This document shows positions 45,755-55,768 of a stretch of 64,000 bases of DNA, one piece after another. The stretch's first letter is position 1, and each line of letters opens with the position of its first letter. The translations under genes were made by a program, and so were the position numbers. The notes beneath the pieces were generated by a model. The model saw nothing but the letters and a program-made list of their open reading frames with translations. It did no database searches and was not told where the DNA came from. Source of the DNA: Bacteroidia bacterium (GTDB taxonomy: Bacteria; Bacteroidota; Bacteroidia; AKYH767-A; OLB10). The DNA lies in contig JBAOIA010000012.1 in NCBI GenBank assembly GCA_037045145.1, positions 930,001-994,000 on the forward strand, given 5' to 3'.

Positions 45755-46357
45755 ATGTCTTTTCAACTCCCTCCACTACCATACGCACCCGATGCGTTAG
45801 AGCCACATATTGATACACGCACCATGGAAATACACCATGGCAAGCACCATCAGGCGTATGTAACTAACCTTAATAATGCCATTACCGGTACCGATGCGGA
45901 AAAAATGAGTATTGATGATATTTGTAAAAATATTTCAAAATTTTCAATGGCAGTCCGCAACAATGGTGGCGGACATTACAACCACTCACTGTTTTGGACC
46001 ATTATGGCTCCCAATGCAGGTGGTGCACCAAAAGGTAAATTAGCCGAGGCAATTAATAGTGCTTTTGGCTCGTTTGACGAATTTAAAACTAAATTTAATC
46101 AGGCTGCAGCAACACGTTTTGGCTCTGGTTGGGCATGGTTAATAAAAAATGCCGCTGGCAAACTTGAAGTTTGTTCTACACCCAATCAGGATAATCCACT
46201 TATGGACATTGCTGAAGTAAAAGGTACACCTTTATTGGGTATTGATGTTTGGGAACATGCCTACTATCTGCACTACCAAAACCGCAGACCAGATTATTGT
46301 TCTGCTTTTTGGAATGTGGTTAACTGGGATGAAGTGACAAAACGCTTCGAGAAATAA
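45755..46357 (+). CDS. Superoxide dismutase (Fe/Mn)
   Basis: The 200-residue enzyme dismutes superoxide. The N-terminal alpha-hairpin has the first ligand region in EIHHGKHHQAYV, and NNGGGHYNHSLFW supplies the second His. The C-terminal domain has the signature DVWEHAYYLHYQNRRPDY with the Asp and His ligands. Fe and Mn types cannot be told apart reliably from this sequence. It is preceded by its own promoter and followed by a terminator, so it is probably monocistronic. Confidence 0.96.
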   Translation: MSFQLPPLPYAPDALEPHIDTRTMEIHHGKHHQAYVTNLNNAITGTDAEKMSIDDICKNISKFSMAVRNNGGGHYNHSLFWTIMAPNAGGAPKGKLAEAINSAFGSFDEFKTKFNQAAATRFGSGWAWLIKNAAGKLEVCSTPNQDNPLMDIAEVKGTPLLGIDVWEHAYYLHYQNRRPDYCSAFWNVVNWDEVTKRFEK

Positions 46358-46376
46358 ACTCCGGTTTAAATAATTT

Positions 46377-46414
46377 AAAAAGGCTGTCTTCATTCAATTG
46401 AGGCGGCCTTTTTT
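46377..46414 (+). terminator. Intrinsic terminator after superoxide dismutase gene
   Basis: AAAAAGGCTGTCT pairs with AGGCGGCCTTTTT, including two G-T wobbles, and ends in a T run. Confidence 0.75.
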
Positions 46415-46549
46415 AATTCACATTAAAAGTTTAAAACTCCCTATAACAAACCTCTTTTTTTACAGTTTACTATGTGTCAATAAAATTACTTTGCAAAACA
46501 TAAATCAACCATCATTACTTAATAAAAAGCTGCTACGATTTAAGAGGAT

Positions 46550-49018
46550 ATGAATAAGTATCTGCGTTACTTTGTTTTTTTACTGCTGACATGCTTGGCG
46601 CTACTACTCATAACAATGGGGCTTTCTGTCTTATTACAGGATAAAATCAAACAATCTGTAATAGAAGAAATAAATAATACCCTCAACACACCTGTAACCG
46701 TTAGTGAAATTGATTTTTCTTTACTTCGTTTTTTCCCAAATGCTTCGCTTACACTTAAAAATGTTGTCATAAAAGGCAATCCCTTGAAAGATGCTGAACG
46801 TCATCTGTTAAAAGCAGGTAAAATTGATCTGGTATTAAGTATTTCAAGTCTTTTTTCTTCAACCACACAATTAAAAAAAATTGAAATCACCGATGCTGAA
46901 TTAAATATACTTACCAATGAAAAAGGCCAAAAAAACGATCAGATTTTTAAACAAGGAGACTCCAATAACACTTTTGCTGCTGATTTTAAAAAAGTCTATC
47001 TAACAAATGTTAATCTTCTTATTGAAAATAAATCGTCAGATTTTATTTTACAAACTCATCTAAATACAGGTCTTGCTACAGGCAATTTTAAGAACAAAAC
47101 CTTTGAGCTTAAAACAGAGGCCGACTTGTTTGCTGAAGTTATTCGGCATGAAAACATTTCTTACATCAAGCAAAAGCCCATTCTACTTAATGGAGTGATT
47201 TCGGTTGACCTACGTAATGAAATTTATGCCTTTAATGATTTAAAAATTCAACTTGCCAATTTAAACATAAAAGCCAAAGGAAAAATTGAAAAAAGAAATG
47301 AAACTTTTCTCGATCTTAACTTTACTTCCACAAAGGCAAATGCAGCAGCGTTACTTTCCATTTTACCCTCTAATTGGGTTGCACCACAAATTTTAAATTA
47401 CCGATATCATGGAAACATAAATTTTGATACGCATATCTATGGCATTGCATCATCAAAACAATCGCCAACCATTGAAATTAATTTCGGCACCGACAAAACA
47501 GATATTATTCCTGACAATGAAAATTATGCATTGAAGAATGTTGCTTTAAAAGGATTTTATTCTAATCGTAAATCAGGAAAGAATATCAGTGTTTTGAGTC
47601 TTAAAAATATTCTGGCCAATATTGAAGGAAAGCAAATTAAAGGTGAAGTGTATCTCGAAAATCTTAAAAATCCATATTTCAACATACAGTTAGATGCAGA
47701 CGTTAGTCTTGCAAGTTTAAGTCGTTATTTGCCCGCTGACTTTACGGAAGAGCAACAAGGCTCTATCTCACTTCATGGGAAGATAAATGGACAAGCCGAT
47801 AAGAAAGAAACTTATAGGTCAAATGGGACACTCACATTAAACAATCTGAAATTTAAACTTAAAAAAAGAAACATTACAGTTAATAGCATTAGTGGTAAAA
47901 TTTATTTTAATAATGCAGATGTAAAAGTTGAATCTCTAAAAATTCTTGCGGGACAAAGCGATGTTATCATCAATGCTAACATACTTAATTTCTATAACTA
48001 CATTTTTCGCGATAACCAAATCATTACCATTAACGGAATTATTGAAAGTCATTTTTTAGATGCCGGTGAATTGTTGGCAGGAAACCAATCTTCCGACACT
48101 TCTGATTTTGATTTGCCAGCATATCTCAATCTGAATGCATCATTAAGTGCCGATGAGGTAAAATTCAGAAAATTCAATGCTAAAAACCTTACAGGAAACA
48201 TAGCATTACAAGATAAAATTTTAAATACAAAACAACTTTCCTTTAATGCCATGGAGGGTCATATAACACTTGATGGTATTATTAACACCAATTTTAAAGA
48301 CGAAGTTCACATTTCAAGTGATGCCAAAATTGAATCCATAAATATTGAAAAGCTCTTTTATGAAACCGGCAATTTCGGACAACAACTGTTAACTGATAAA
48401 AATATCAGAGGAATGTTAACTGCCTCCGTACAACTTGCTACCTATTGGACAAAGCAACTTGACGTGAAGCCCAGCCGCACAATTGCATCTGCAGACCTAA
48501 CTATTAATAACGGTGCTCTTATTGATTTTAAGCCAATGCTCAAACTTTCGCGTTTTGTCAAAGGCAGCGACCTTCAAAATGTACGCTTCAGCAAACTTCA
48601 AAATACGATTCGCATTAATGAGCAAAAAATATTTATCCCCACAATGGATATTCGCTCCACTGCCATGAACATGACCATAAGTGGCACCCATAGTTTTGAC
48701 AATTTTGTTGACTATAAAATACAAATGAAGCTTTCGCAACTGCTCGGCAAAAAAGTGCGGCAACTAAACACTGAATTTGGCACCATTGAAGATGACGGTA
48801 GCGGTGGACTGAATCTTTTTCTGACAATGAAAGGACCGTTGGATAACCCCAAGTTCAGCTATGACAGAAAAGGGGTTGAAAAAAAGATTACTGAATCTGT
48901 AAAAACCGGCAAGGATGATTTTCTGAAAATTCTGAAAGAAGAAATAACCGGTAAAAAAACCACCCCTGAGCCGCCACCTCAAAAAAAGAAAGAGCTGGAG
49001 ATTGATTACGACAACTAG
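46550..49018 (+). CDS. AsmA-like inner-membrane protein
   Basis: The 822-residue protein has one N-terminal membrane helix (about residues 4-28) and a long periplasmic body of repeated beta-strand units, with N-terminal features of AsmA (PVTVSEIDFSLLRFFPNASLTLKNV). A conserved C-terminal AsmA_2-like region (about 600-760) includes the segments IRGMLTASVQLATYW and KLSRFVKGSDLQNVRF. AsmA/TamB-group proteins form bridge-like grooves implicated in phospholipid transport and outer-membrane integrity. The C-terminus is very Lys/Pro rich. It is a single gene without obvious partners. Confidence 0.82.
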   Translation: MNKYLRYFVFLLLTCLALLLITMGLSVLLQDKIKQSVIEEINNTLNTPVTVSEIDFSLLRFFPNASLTLKNVVIKGNPLKDAERHLLKAGKIDLVLSISSLFSSTTQLKKIEITDAELNILTNEKGQKNDQIFKQGDSNNTFAADFKKVYLTNVNLLIENKSSDFILQTHLNTGLATGNFKNKTFELKTEADLFAEVIRHENISYIKQKPILLNGVISVDLRNEIYAFNDLKIQLANLNIKAKGKIEKRNETFLDLNFTSTKANAAALLSILPSNWVAPQILNYRYHGNINFDTHIYGIASSKQSPTIEINFGTDKTDIIPDNENYALKNVALKGFYSNRKSGKNISVLSLKNILANIEGKQIKGEVYLENLKNPYFNIQLDADVSLASLSRYLPADFTEEQQGSISLHGKINGQADKKETYRSNGTLTLNNLKFKLKKRNITVNSISGKIYFNNADVKVESLKILAGQSDVIINANILNFYNYIFRDNQIITINGIIESHFLDAGELLAGNQSSDTSDFDLPAYLNLNASLSADEVKFRKFNAKNLTGNIALQDKILNTKQLSFNAMEGHITLDGIINTNFKDEVHISSDAKIESINIEKLFYETGNFGQQLLTDKNIRGMLTASVQLATYWTKQLDVKPSRTIASADLTINNGALIDFKPMLKLSRFVKGSDLQNVRFSKLQNTIRINEQKIFIPTMDIRSTAMNMTISGTHSFDNFVDYKIQMKLSQLLGKKVRQLNTEFGTIEDDGSGGLNLFLTMKGPLDNPKFSYDRKGVEKKITESVKTGKDDFLKILKEEITGKKTTPEPPPQKKKELEIDYDN

Positions 49019-49175
49019 ACTATCGTTACTGCCTTTAACGTCAGAAGTTAACTGCTCAATTAGGCCATTTGGCGTTAATAAATATCCACTTTGCCAAAGA
49101 TTTCCCTACCTGCCTATCAAAAAAAATTAATATTATTGCCGTAATAGTTTTTTTACTTTGAGGATATAAATTGTC

Positions 49176-51104
49176 ATGAAAAATAAAATCATTGTTTTAG
49201 TTTTTATATCTGCTGCTATTATTGCAATTAGTGCTATACCATTTGCTCCACAAAAAGTATTAGCCTATCATTCTGCTGATGAGCTGGATTTTTTTAAAAC
49301 ACACATGACACCCATCGCACCGGGAGAATATTTTCTAACTCCTGAAAACTGCAAAGGCTGTCATGGTTTTGATACCTTAGGAATAGCCAATGTAGATGGC
49401 AATGGACAAGATGTTAACCTTTATGACGATTGGGAAACTTCCATGATGGGACTTTCTGCCGTTGACCCCTTTTGGAGAGCCAAGGTTAGCCATGAAATAC
49501 TTACCAACCCTGCGCATTCAACAGAATTACAAAATCTTTGTATCACATGCCATGCCCCGGCCGGCCACTATTCGGCAATGTTTAAAGGTCAGCAACATTA
49601 TGTAATGGCTGATTTATTGGGAGACTCTCTCGGGCTTTCTGGCGTTAGCTGCACGGCTTGTCATGCAATAGGTGATAGTAGTAGTTTAGGTCAGCTTTTT
49701 ACCGGTCAGATTCCTTATGATACCAATAAAGTTCTTTACGGCCCTTTTACATCACCTGTTGCCGGACCAATGCAACTTTATGTAGGAATGACACCCGTTC
49801 ACAGCGACCATGTTAGTGAAGGTCGTTTTTGTTCGCCTTGTCATACCCTACTCTCCAATACTGTTGATTTAAACGGAACACCCACAGGCGGAACATTTAT
49901 TGAGCAGGCTACCTATCATGAATGGTTAAACTCTACCTACCCTTCGCAGCCGACCACATGCCAAACATGCCACATGCCTCAGATAGAAGATGCCGTGATT
50001 TTGGCCAACGGTAATATTGGACTACCCGGACGAACGCCCTTTAATCTGCACCAGTTTGCAGGCGCCAACTCCTTTATGGTAAAACTGATAAAACAAAATA
50101 AAACCACCTTAGGTGTTTCTGCTCCGGACTTTAATTTCGATTCAACTCTGGCAGCCATAACACGAATGTTAACAACACAGTCGTTAAACGTACAAGCATC
50201 ATTAGTTAACATCACTAGCGATACTGCTTTTATAGATGTGAACCTAACTAACAAAGCCGGTCATAAATTTCCAAGTGGCTACCCTTCGCGAAGAGCTGTA
50301 CTACAGATGATTGTTACCAAAGCCAATGGCGACACTTTATTTACTTCAGGTTTATTTGACCAGAACTATGAGGTGCAAAATATTTCTACCCCCTTTGAAC
50401 AACATCATGATATCATTAATTCATCCACACAGAATCAAATTTATGAAATGGTAATGGGTGATGTTAACAGCAATGTAACAACTGTGCTGGAACGTGCAGC
50501 CGCACCTTTGAAAGACAACCGTATTCCACCGGCCGGGTTTACCACACAACACTATGCCTACGATACTTGTAAAATTGTGGGAAATGCTTTGACTGATGCA
50601 GACTTCAATAAGAGCGGAGCCGTACAAGGTTCAGGACATGATATTGTACATTTTCACATACCATTGAATAGTTACAGTGGCACCATCAATGTTTATACTG
50701 CTGTGTACTATCAAACCTTACCACCTGCTTTTTTAAATGATATGAGTACTTATTCATCACCTGAAATAAATACTTTCCTGTCAATGTATGCCAATGCAGA
50801 TAAAAGCCCTGTTAAAGTGGATGCCGACACCCTGTTGAATATTTCTACCGGTGTAAAAGAAACGCCATTTACATCAATCACTCTTTCACCCAATCCTACT
50901 GCTGACGGCAAAATTCAAATCAATGGTTTGGGATATCGTTCGTTTCAACTTGAAGTCTTTGATCAGAATGGAAAGAAAATGATTTTCAGCACCGAAAGAA
51001 AAAATAATACACTGGAACTACATCTGCCCCAACCAAGAGGAATTTATTTTGTCAGAATAAACATCAATGGAAAAATTATGTCCTATAAAATTTTAAAAAT
51101 TTAA
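49176..51104 (+). CDS. Pentaheme cytochrome c with T9SS sorting domain
   Basis: The 642-residue protein has a signal peptide (about residues 1-22) and five CxxCH heme c attachment motifs with first cysteines at 59, 122, 159, 219 and 262 (CKGCH, CITCH, CTACH, CSPCH, CQTCH). Extra His residues that could be distal ligands are present, as in HEWLN and FNLHQFAG. The region resembles cytochrome c554/multiheme families. A beta-rich section and a T9SS type A sorting domain (from about residue 575, LSPNPTADGK and GIYFVRI) end the protein. It would be a secreted or cell-surface electron carrier. The gene sits 47 bp upstream of the FG-GAP protein gene and could share its transcript. Confidence 0.87.
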   Translation: MKNKIIVLVFISAAIIAISAIPFAPQKVLAYHSADELDFFKTHMTPIAPGEYFLTPENCKGCHGFDTLGIANVDGNGQDVNLYDDWETSMMGLSAVDPFWRAKVSHEILTNPAHSTELQNLCITCHAPAGHYSAMFKGQQHYVMADLLGDSLGLSGVSCTACHAIGDSSSLGQLFTGQIPYDTNKVLYGPFTSPVAGPMQLYVGMTPVHSDHVSEGRFCSPCHTLLSNTVDLNGTPTGGTFIEQATYHEWLNSTYPSQPTTCQTCHMPQIEDAVILANGNIGLPGRTPFNLHQFAGANSFMVKLIKQNKTTLGVSAPDFNFDSTLAAITRMLTTQSLNVQASLVNITSDTAFIDVNLTNKAGHKFPSGYPSRRAVLQMIVTKANGDTLFTSGLFDQNYEVQNISTPFEQHHDIINSSTQNQIYEMVMGDVNSNVTTVLERAAAPLKDNRIPPAGFTTQHYAYDTCKIVGNALTDADFNKSGAVQGSGHDIVHFHIPLNSYSGTINVYTAVYYQTLPPAFLNDMSTYSSPEINTFLSMYANADKSPVKVDADTLLNISTGVKETPFTSITLSPNPTADGKIQINGLGYRSFQLEVFDQNGKKMIFSTERKNNTLELHLPQPRGIYFVRININGKIMSYKILKI

Positions 51105-51151
51105 GGATTCAGTATTTTAATAATTTATTATACACTAAATTTTGAAAATCA

Positions 51152-54025
51152 ATGAATATGAAAAATAAACTTTACACTAAACTATTTTGTCTGCTTGGGC
51201 TTACTCCCGCATTCTCCAATGCGCAGCTATCTTTTAGCAATAGTAACAGCAGGCTTCCATCTCCTGCCTTTCACAGCGGATGCCCCGTTTCTGTTGTTGA
51301 CTGGAATAACGATGGATTAGACGATATTATCAGATTAGATAATGCAGAACAATGTTATGTTGATGTTCAAAAAAGTAATCAGCAGTTTGAAAGAGTTTAC
51401 TTAGGTTCTATTTCAAACAATGCATGGGCAATGGCTGTAGCCGATTTTGATAAAAACGGATATAAAGATGTAGTTGCTGGTGGCAGCGGATTTAATATTA
51501 CAATTTTTAAAACCAACAACACCGGAACAGGAGCCACAAAAACAACAATAGCCAACTCTGGCTTCTTTTTGCAAAATTTAACTATGGCCGATATAAATAA
51601 TGATGGCTGGGTTGACATTTTTGCCTGTGATGACAATGCTGCCAGTCACATCTACCTCAATGACGGTGCAGGAAACTTTACCACTCAATCCAATATCATC
51701 AATTTCAATTTACCAAACGGCTCTGACAATTCAGGGAACTATGGTAGCGTATGGACAGATTTTGACAATGATGGCGATTTGGATTTATATATTGCAAAAT
51801 GTCGTCAATCGGTTCAGAATCCTAATGACCCAAGACGTATTAACGTGATGTTTGTAAACAACGGTAATGGCACTTTCACCGAAAATGCTGCTGCTTACAA
51901 TATCAACATCGGCTGGCAAACATGGACAGCATCTTTTGGTGATATTGACAATGATGGCGACCTCGATTTAATGATTACCAATCACGACCACGACAGTCAG
52001 ATTTTTCAGAATGACGGTACAGGAGTTTATACAGATATTACCGCAGCAACAGGATTCTATGTTTCAGACATTACACCCATTGAAAGTGTGATGGAAGATT
52101 TTGACAACGATGGCTTTGTGGACATTTTCGTTACCGGAAGTAATTCCCGTTTTTGGAGAAATAATGGCAATGGTACCTTTACCAAAATTGAAGGTCTGTT
52201 TAATAACAATGCCATGGAGTCGTTTGCGATTGGAGACGCCAATCACGATGGTTGGATTGACATAATGGCAAGCTATGCTGCTATCTACACTACACCCACC
52301 TCAGTAGATGATGTACTATGGATTAACAATGGCAGCAAACAAAATATTATTGACGGCATAGCAGGATTACCTACCAACAACTTTTTTAATGTGGTGCTTG
52401 AAGGAAATACCTCCAATAAAGATGCCATTGGTGCCCGTGCTCTTATTTATGGTGCATGGGGCGTTCAGTTGCGCGAAGTTCGGGCAGGAGAAAGTTATGG
52501 CACCAACAATAGTGCAACTTTACATTTTGGTCTGGGAACAGCAACATCCATTGATTCTGTAGTAATTAAATGGCCTAGTGGTGTCAGTCAAACCATCAAC
52601 AATCCTTCTGTCAATCAATTTTTATCAATTAAAGAAAACGATTGTGTTTCACCTGAGGCAATTGTTACTGCTTCGGCACCATTGGTGTTATGCAATACCG
52701 GACAAACTTTAACATTAACGGCTCCTGCCGGGTATAATTACCTCTGGAGCGACAGTAGTACAACACAATCAATAACGATCACGCAAACCGGTGAATATTA
52801 TGTAACCATCACACAAGTCGGAAACAATTGCAGTGCCACATCCGCCACCCAAGTTGTTATTGCATCACCCGATCAAACACCATCTATTGCAGCGCTTGGC
52901 GAAACTATTTTCTGTAATGGCGGCAGTGTACAAATTCAAGGCCCTCCGGGATTGAACAGCTACCTTTGGTCAAATGGTGATACCACACAAGTGGCAACAG
53001 CAACCACAAATGGCCCGATTACTTTAACCATACAAGGAATTTGTCAGCCATTTACTTCCGATCCTATTAACATTACAGTAAACACTGTGACTGATCCTAC
53101 AGCCAATGACGTAACCATGACTGCTGCCGGCAGTGCTAACTTAACTGCAACAAGTGGCAACAATATATCATGGTATGCTACCAATGCCGGTGGTACGCCA
53201 TTAGCTACAGGGCAAAATTACACCACTCCTTTCCTGACAGCCAACACTACTTACTATATGCAGGCAACCGATACTTTCGGTGGTGGCATTTACGCAGTTG
53301 GCTTACCCACATGGTCAGGAAATGGTTCCGGATATCCGGGCAACGGCACCAATGCCACAACAGAATTTGATGTAACTAAAAACTGCACCTTGAAGTCCGT
53401 TAAGGTATTCTCCAATGCTGCAGGCGTAAGACGTTTTGAGTTGATGGATGCCTCTTCCACGGTAATCAATTATGCAGATGTAAATATTGTGCCCGATTCT
53501 CAAGTGGTTATTCTCAACTTTCCGTTAACTCCAGGGCAAGGTTACACTTTGGGCACTAATACTAATGTTAATCAAACAAATTTGGGCACTGATTCACCTA
53601 AATTCAAACGCAACAATTCTGGTGTTAACTACCCTTATTCTCTTGCTGATGCTTTAACCATCACCAACTCTAGTAACGGAGGACAGTACTACTATTACTT
53701 CTACGACTGGCAGGTTGAAAAAGAATCATGGGTTTGTGAAAGCAATATGGTTCCCGTAAATGTTTACATCACTACAGGTATCAGCAAACACAACAATGAA
53801 TTGCTTTCAACGTATCCGAATCCTGTTTCAGATCAACTTCATATTTACAATCCATTCGGCACAACCAAAGCTACACTTCTTGATGTGACCGCTCGTGTTG
53901 TTAATACTTACATGCTGAATAATGGCGAAAACAGTTTCGACATTGCATCGTTGAATGCAGGGGTTTATCACATTCAGGTAGAACATGAAGGAGTAATTAC
54001 TAACTTAAAGTTTGTAAAGAATTAA
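51152..54025 (+). CDS. FG-GAP/ASPIC-UnbV T9SS surface protein
   Basis: The 957-residue protein has a signal peptide ending near residue 26 (SNAQ). About six FG-GAP/VCBS repeats follow (about 40-400), each with an acidic Ca-binding loop (DWNNDGLDD, DFDKNGYKD, DINNDGWVD, DFDNDGDLD, DIDNDGDLD, DFDNDGFVD), the plan of an integrin-like propeller. An ASPIC/UnbV domain comes next (about 415-495, SIDSVVIKWPSG). Ig-like modules and a T9SS type A sorting domain follow (from about 882, YPNPVSD). The CRTAC-type layout suggests a Ca-dependent adhesin or binding protein. It follows the cytochrome gene closely and ends with two terminators. Confidence 0.88.
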   Translation: MNMKNKLYTKLFCLLGLTPAFSNAQLSFSNSNSRLPSPAFHSGCPVSVVDWNNDGLDDIIRLDNAEQCYVDVQKSNQQFERVYLGSISNNAWAMAVADFDKNGYKDVVAGGSGFNITIFKTNNTGTGATKTTIANSGFFLQNLTMADINNDGWVDIFACDDNAASHIYLNDGAGNFTTQSNIINFNLPNGSDNSGNYGSVWTDFDNDGDLDLYIAKCRQSVQNPNDPRRINVMFVNNGNGTFTENAAAYNINIGWQTWTASFGDIDNDGDLDLMITNHDHDSQIFQNDGTGVYTDITAATGFYVSDITPIESVMEDFDNDGFVDIFVTGSNSRFWRNNGNGTFTKIEGLFNNNAMESFAIGDANHDGWIDIMASYAAIYTTPTSVDDVLWINNGSKQNIIDGIAGLPTNNFFNVVLEGNTSNKDAIGARALIYGAWGVQLREVRAGESYGTNNSATLHFGLGTATSIDSVVIKWPSGVSQTINNPSVNQFLSIKENDCVSPEAIVTASAPLVLCNTGQTLTLTAPAGYNYLWSDSSTTQSITITQTGEYYVTITQVGNNCSATSATQVVIASPDQTPSIAALGETIFCNGGSVQIQGPPGLNSYLWSNGDTTQVATATTNGPITLTIQGICQPFTSDPINITVNTVTDPTANDVTMTAAGSANLTATSGNNISWYATNAGGTPLATGQNYTTPFLTANTTYYMQATDTFGGGIYAVGLPTWSGNGSGYPGNGTNATTEFDVTKNCTLKSVKVFSNAAGVRRFELMDASSTVINYADVNIVPDSQVVILNFPLTPGQGYTLGTNTNVNQTNLGTDSPKFKRNNSGVNYPYSLADALTITNSSNGGQYYYYFYDWQVEKESWVCESNMVPVNVYITTGISKHNNELLSTYPNPVSDQLHIYNPFGTTKATLLDVTARVVNTYMLNNGENSFDIASLNAGVYHIQVEHEGVITNLKFVKN

Positions 54026-54034
54026 CAACCACTG

Positions 54035-54071
54035 AAAGTGCTTTTGCTCTAAAAAAACAAAGCACTTTTAT
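54035..54071 (+). terminator. Terminator 1 after the FG-GAP T9SS gene
   Basis: AAAGTGCTTT (54035-54044) pairs perfectly with AAAGCACTTT (54059-54068). Confidence 0.75.
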
Positions 54072-54094
54072 TAAAGCATAACAATATCATAAAC

Positions 54095-54132
54095 AAAAAC
54101 AGCAATCTGCTAAAGCCGGTTGCTGTTTTTTG
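54095..54132 (+). terminator. Terminator 2 after the FG-GAP T9SS gene
   Basis: AAAAACAGCAA pairs with TTGCTGTTTTT, and more T residues follow. Confidence 0.75.
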
Positions 54133-54279
54133 CTTAGTAGGTCTTACTATTGTTACTAATTTTGAATTAAAAGCATGTCAGAAATTATCCAACGGACTTT
54201 TGATTTTTCATCTGGTTTGATGTATTAGTCCGTAATTACTATCATTTTTATTCTATTCTTCAATTTATTAATATTATCT

Positions 54280-54337
54280 TATATTTGGAATGATTTGTGA
54301 ATTTATTTTTTTCACAACTTGTCCAGTTTGCTCGGGA
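54280..54337 (+). promoter_or_regulatory. Leader-promoter module, copy 1, before the AraC gene
   Basis: TATATTTG (54280-54287) is an exact -7 match. About 30 bases on, TTTTTTCACAACTTGTCC leads into a weaker version of the TCCCGA-TTGC-TCGGGA hairpin, here TCCAGTTTGCTCGGGA at 54322-54337. Confidence 0.6.
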
Positions 54338-54388
54338 GGCTTACCTTAGCAACAACCATTTGAACACCCATGAACACAAGGCAGATAA

Positions 54389-55195
54389 ATGGATACTAAT
54401 GTCAACATACCACAATCTCTTTTAATCAATGATATTGTATGCTCCTTTTGGGAAGTTCACAGACATAATGAACCTTCTCTGAGAGAAACCATTATTCCAA
54501 AAGGTCTTGTGGAAATAATTTTCAGTTTTGAAACAACAAAATTATTTGTCAATATCAACAATCAATTTCAAAATATTCCGCGATGTTTTGTACAGGGTTT
54601 TCAGACCTCTCCAATAGAGCTAAATATTGCTAACACACATACTTTTTTTGGTGTAGTGTTAAATCCTGCATCAGTAAAACATATTTTCCACTTTCATCCG
54701 GTAAAATTCAGTAACTGTATGTTGGATTTAACCCTGGTGGATGCTTCTTTTTATTCTCTATGGCATCGCTTAGGTGAACAAAAATGTTTTAATGACAGGG
54801 TTACTATTTTTACGGAATGGCTCTTGCAAAGGCTTCCCAAACTTACTGAGCGGGAGAAGGCCTTTGATATTTTTTTAAAGACACATATCGGCACCCAGTT
54901 TTCGGTTCATGACCTGGCAAGTAAGTTTTGTTATTCTACCAAACAACTTTCTAGAAAACTATATGAGCTAACCGGCATGAACTCTGAACAAACATTACTA
55001 TATAAAAAATATTTGCAGGCGGTACACCTCATACATTGTTCGGAAATGACCCTTACAGAAATAGCTTATAGCTGCCACTTTTACGACCAGTCGCATTTTA
55101 TTAAAACGTTTAAAGATTTAAGCCATCTAATCCCAAAAGATTACCGGCAAAGGAAGGGAAAACTCGAAGGTCATATTTTTGAAATTGTCCCTTAA
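54389..55195 (+). CDS. AraC family transcriptional regulator
   Basis: The 268-residue regulator has an N-terminal ligand-binding-like domain (about 10-150, with SLRETIIPKGLVEIIF and QGFQTSPIEL, the pattern of a DUF6597-type domain) and a C-terminal double helix-turn-helix of AraC type (about 165-255, FSVHDLASKFCYSTKQLSRKL and MTLTEIAYSCHFYDQSHFIKTFK). It heads a three-gene group with a membrane protein and an O-methyltransferase and may regulate them. The gene is preceded by the recurring leader promoter. Confidence 0.88.
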   Translation: MDTNVNIPQSLLINDIVCSFWEVHRHNEPSLRETIIPKGLVEIIFSFETTKLFVNINNQFQNIPRCFVQGFQTSPIELNIANTHTFFGVVLNPASVKHIFHFHPVKFSNCMLDLTLVDASFYSLWHRLGEQKCFNDRVTIFTEWLLQRLPKLTEREKAFDIFLKTHIGTQFSVHDLASKFCYSTKQLSRKLYELTGMNSEQTLLYKKYLQAVHLIHCSEMTLTEIAYSCHFYDQSHFIKTFKDLSHLIPKDYRQRKGKLEGHIFEIVP

Positions 55196-55249
55196 ATACA
55201 ATTTTTTCAATGCTATCGGCACTCATTTTTGTATTTAAAATTCTCAATT

Positions 55250-55741
55250 ATGAGAAAAGCTGGTCAACCCTTGTTGTTTGTTGCAATATTTTGCTGGGCG
55301 GGTATTGTAGGCGGTGTTTTGTATTCACATACTGCCACCTTACCAAGTCTTCTTTTGCATCTTCCAGGATCAAGCGTTTTAGAAAATGGTCCTTATCCAT
55401 TAAAAGATGAAGCATTTTGGAAAATGATTCATCCGTTTACTATTTTATTTTCCGTTTTAGCCCTTGCCGCTAACTGGAAAAATACAGAGAGAAGAAAATA
55501 TATGGTATATGCAATTGGTATTTATGTTGTGGCATTAATTGCAACCTTCACCTATTTTATCCCAGAAATAAAAGCATTTATTAGCAGTAATCAAAACACT
55601 TCTGTACCTGCTTCCGAATGGCTTTCAAGGGGACAACGATGGCTTCAACTTAGCTGGATCAGGGGTTCATTTATGTTTCTGGGATTTATGCTAATGCTAC
55701 TGGCATTGACAAAAACTAATTTAAGTAAGCAAAGTAAATAA
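55250..55741 (+). CDS. Small integral membrane protein of unknown family
   Basis: The start is the ATG at 55250; an upstream TTG would add seven residues. The 163-residue protein has four predicted membrane helices (about residues 6-28, 62-80, 90-112 and 140-158) and a periplasmic or cytoplasmic loop with PLKDEAFWKMIHPFTILF. I do not recognise the family, although small four-helix proteins of this size include DUF1772-type sequences. It sits between the AraC regulator and the O-methyltransferase on the same strand, so a shared pathway is plausible. Confidence 0.7.
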   Translation: MRKAGQPLLFVAIFCWAGIVGGVLYSHTATLPSLLLHLPGSSVLENGPYPLKDEAFWKMIHPFTILFSVLALAANWKNTERRKYMVYAIGIYVVALIATFTYFIPEIKAFISSNQNTSVPASEWLSRGQRWLQLSWIRGSFMFLGFMLMLLALTKTNLSKQSK

Positions 55742-55768
55742 TATACAACAGTCAAAATATTTACTGAT

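Larger units (their letters stand above)
54026..54388. other. Intergenic region with two terminators and a leader promoter
   Basis: This 363-bp gap holds two tandem terminators (54035-54071 and 54095-54132) and the leader module (54280-54337). A short frame of 17 codons near 54176 is not convincing as a gene. Confidence 0.6.
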
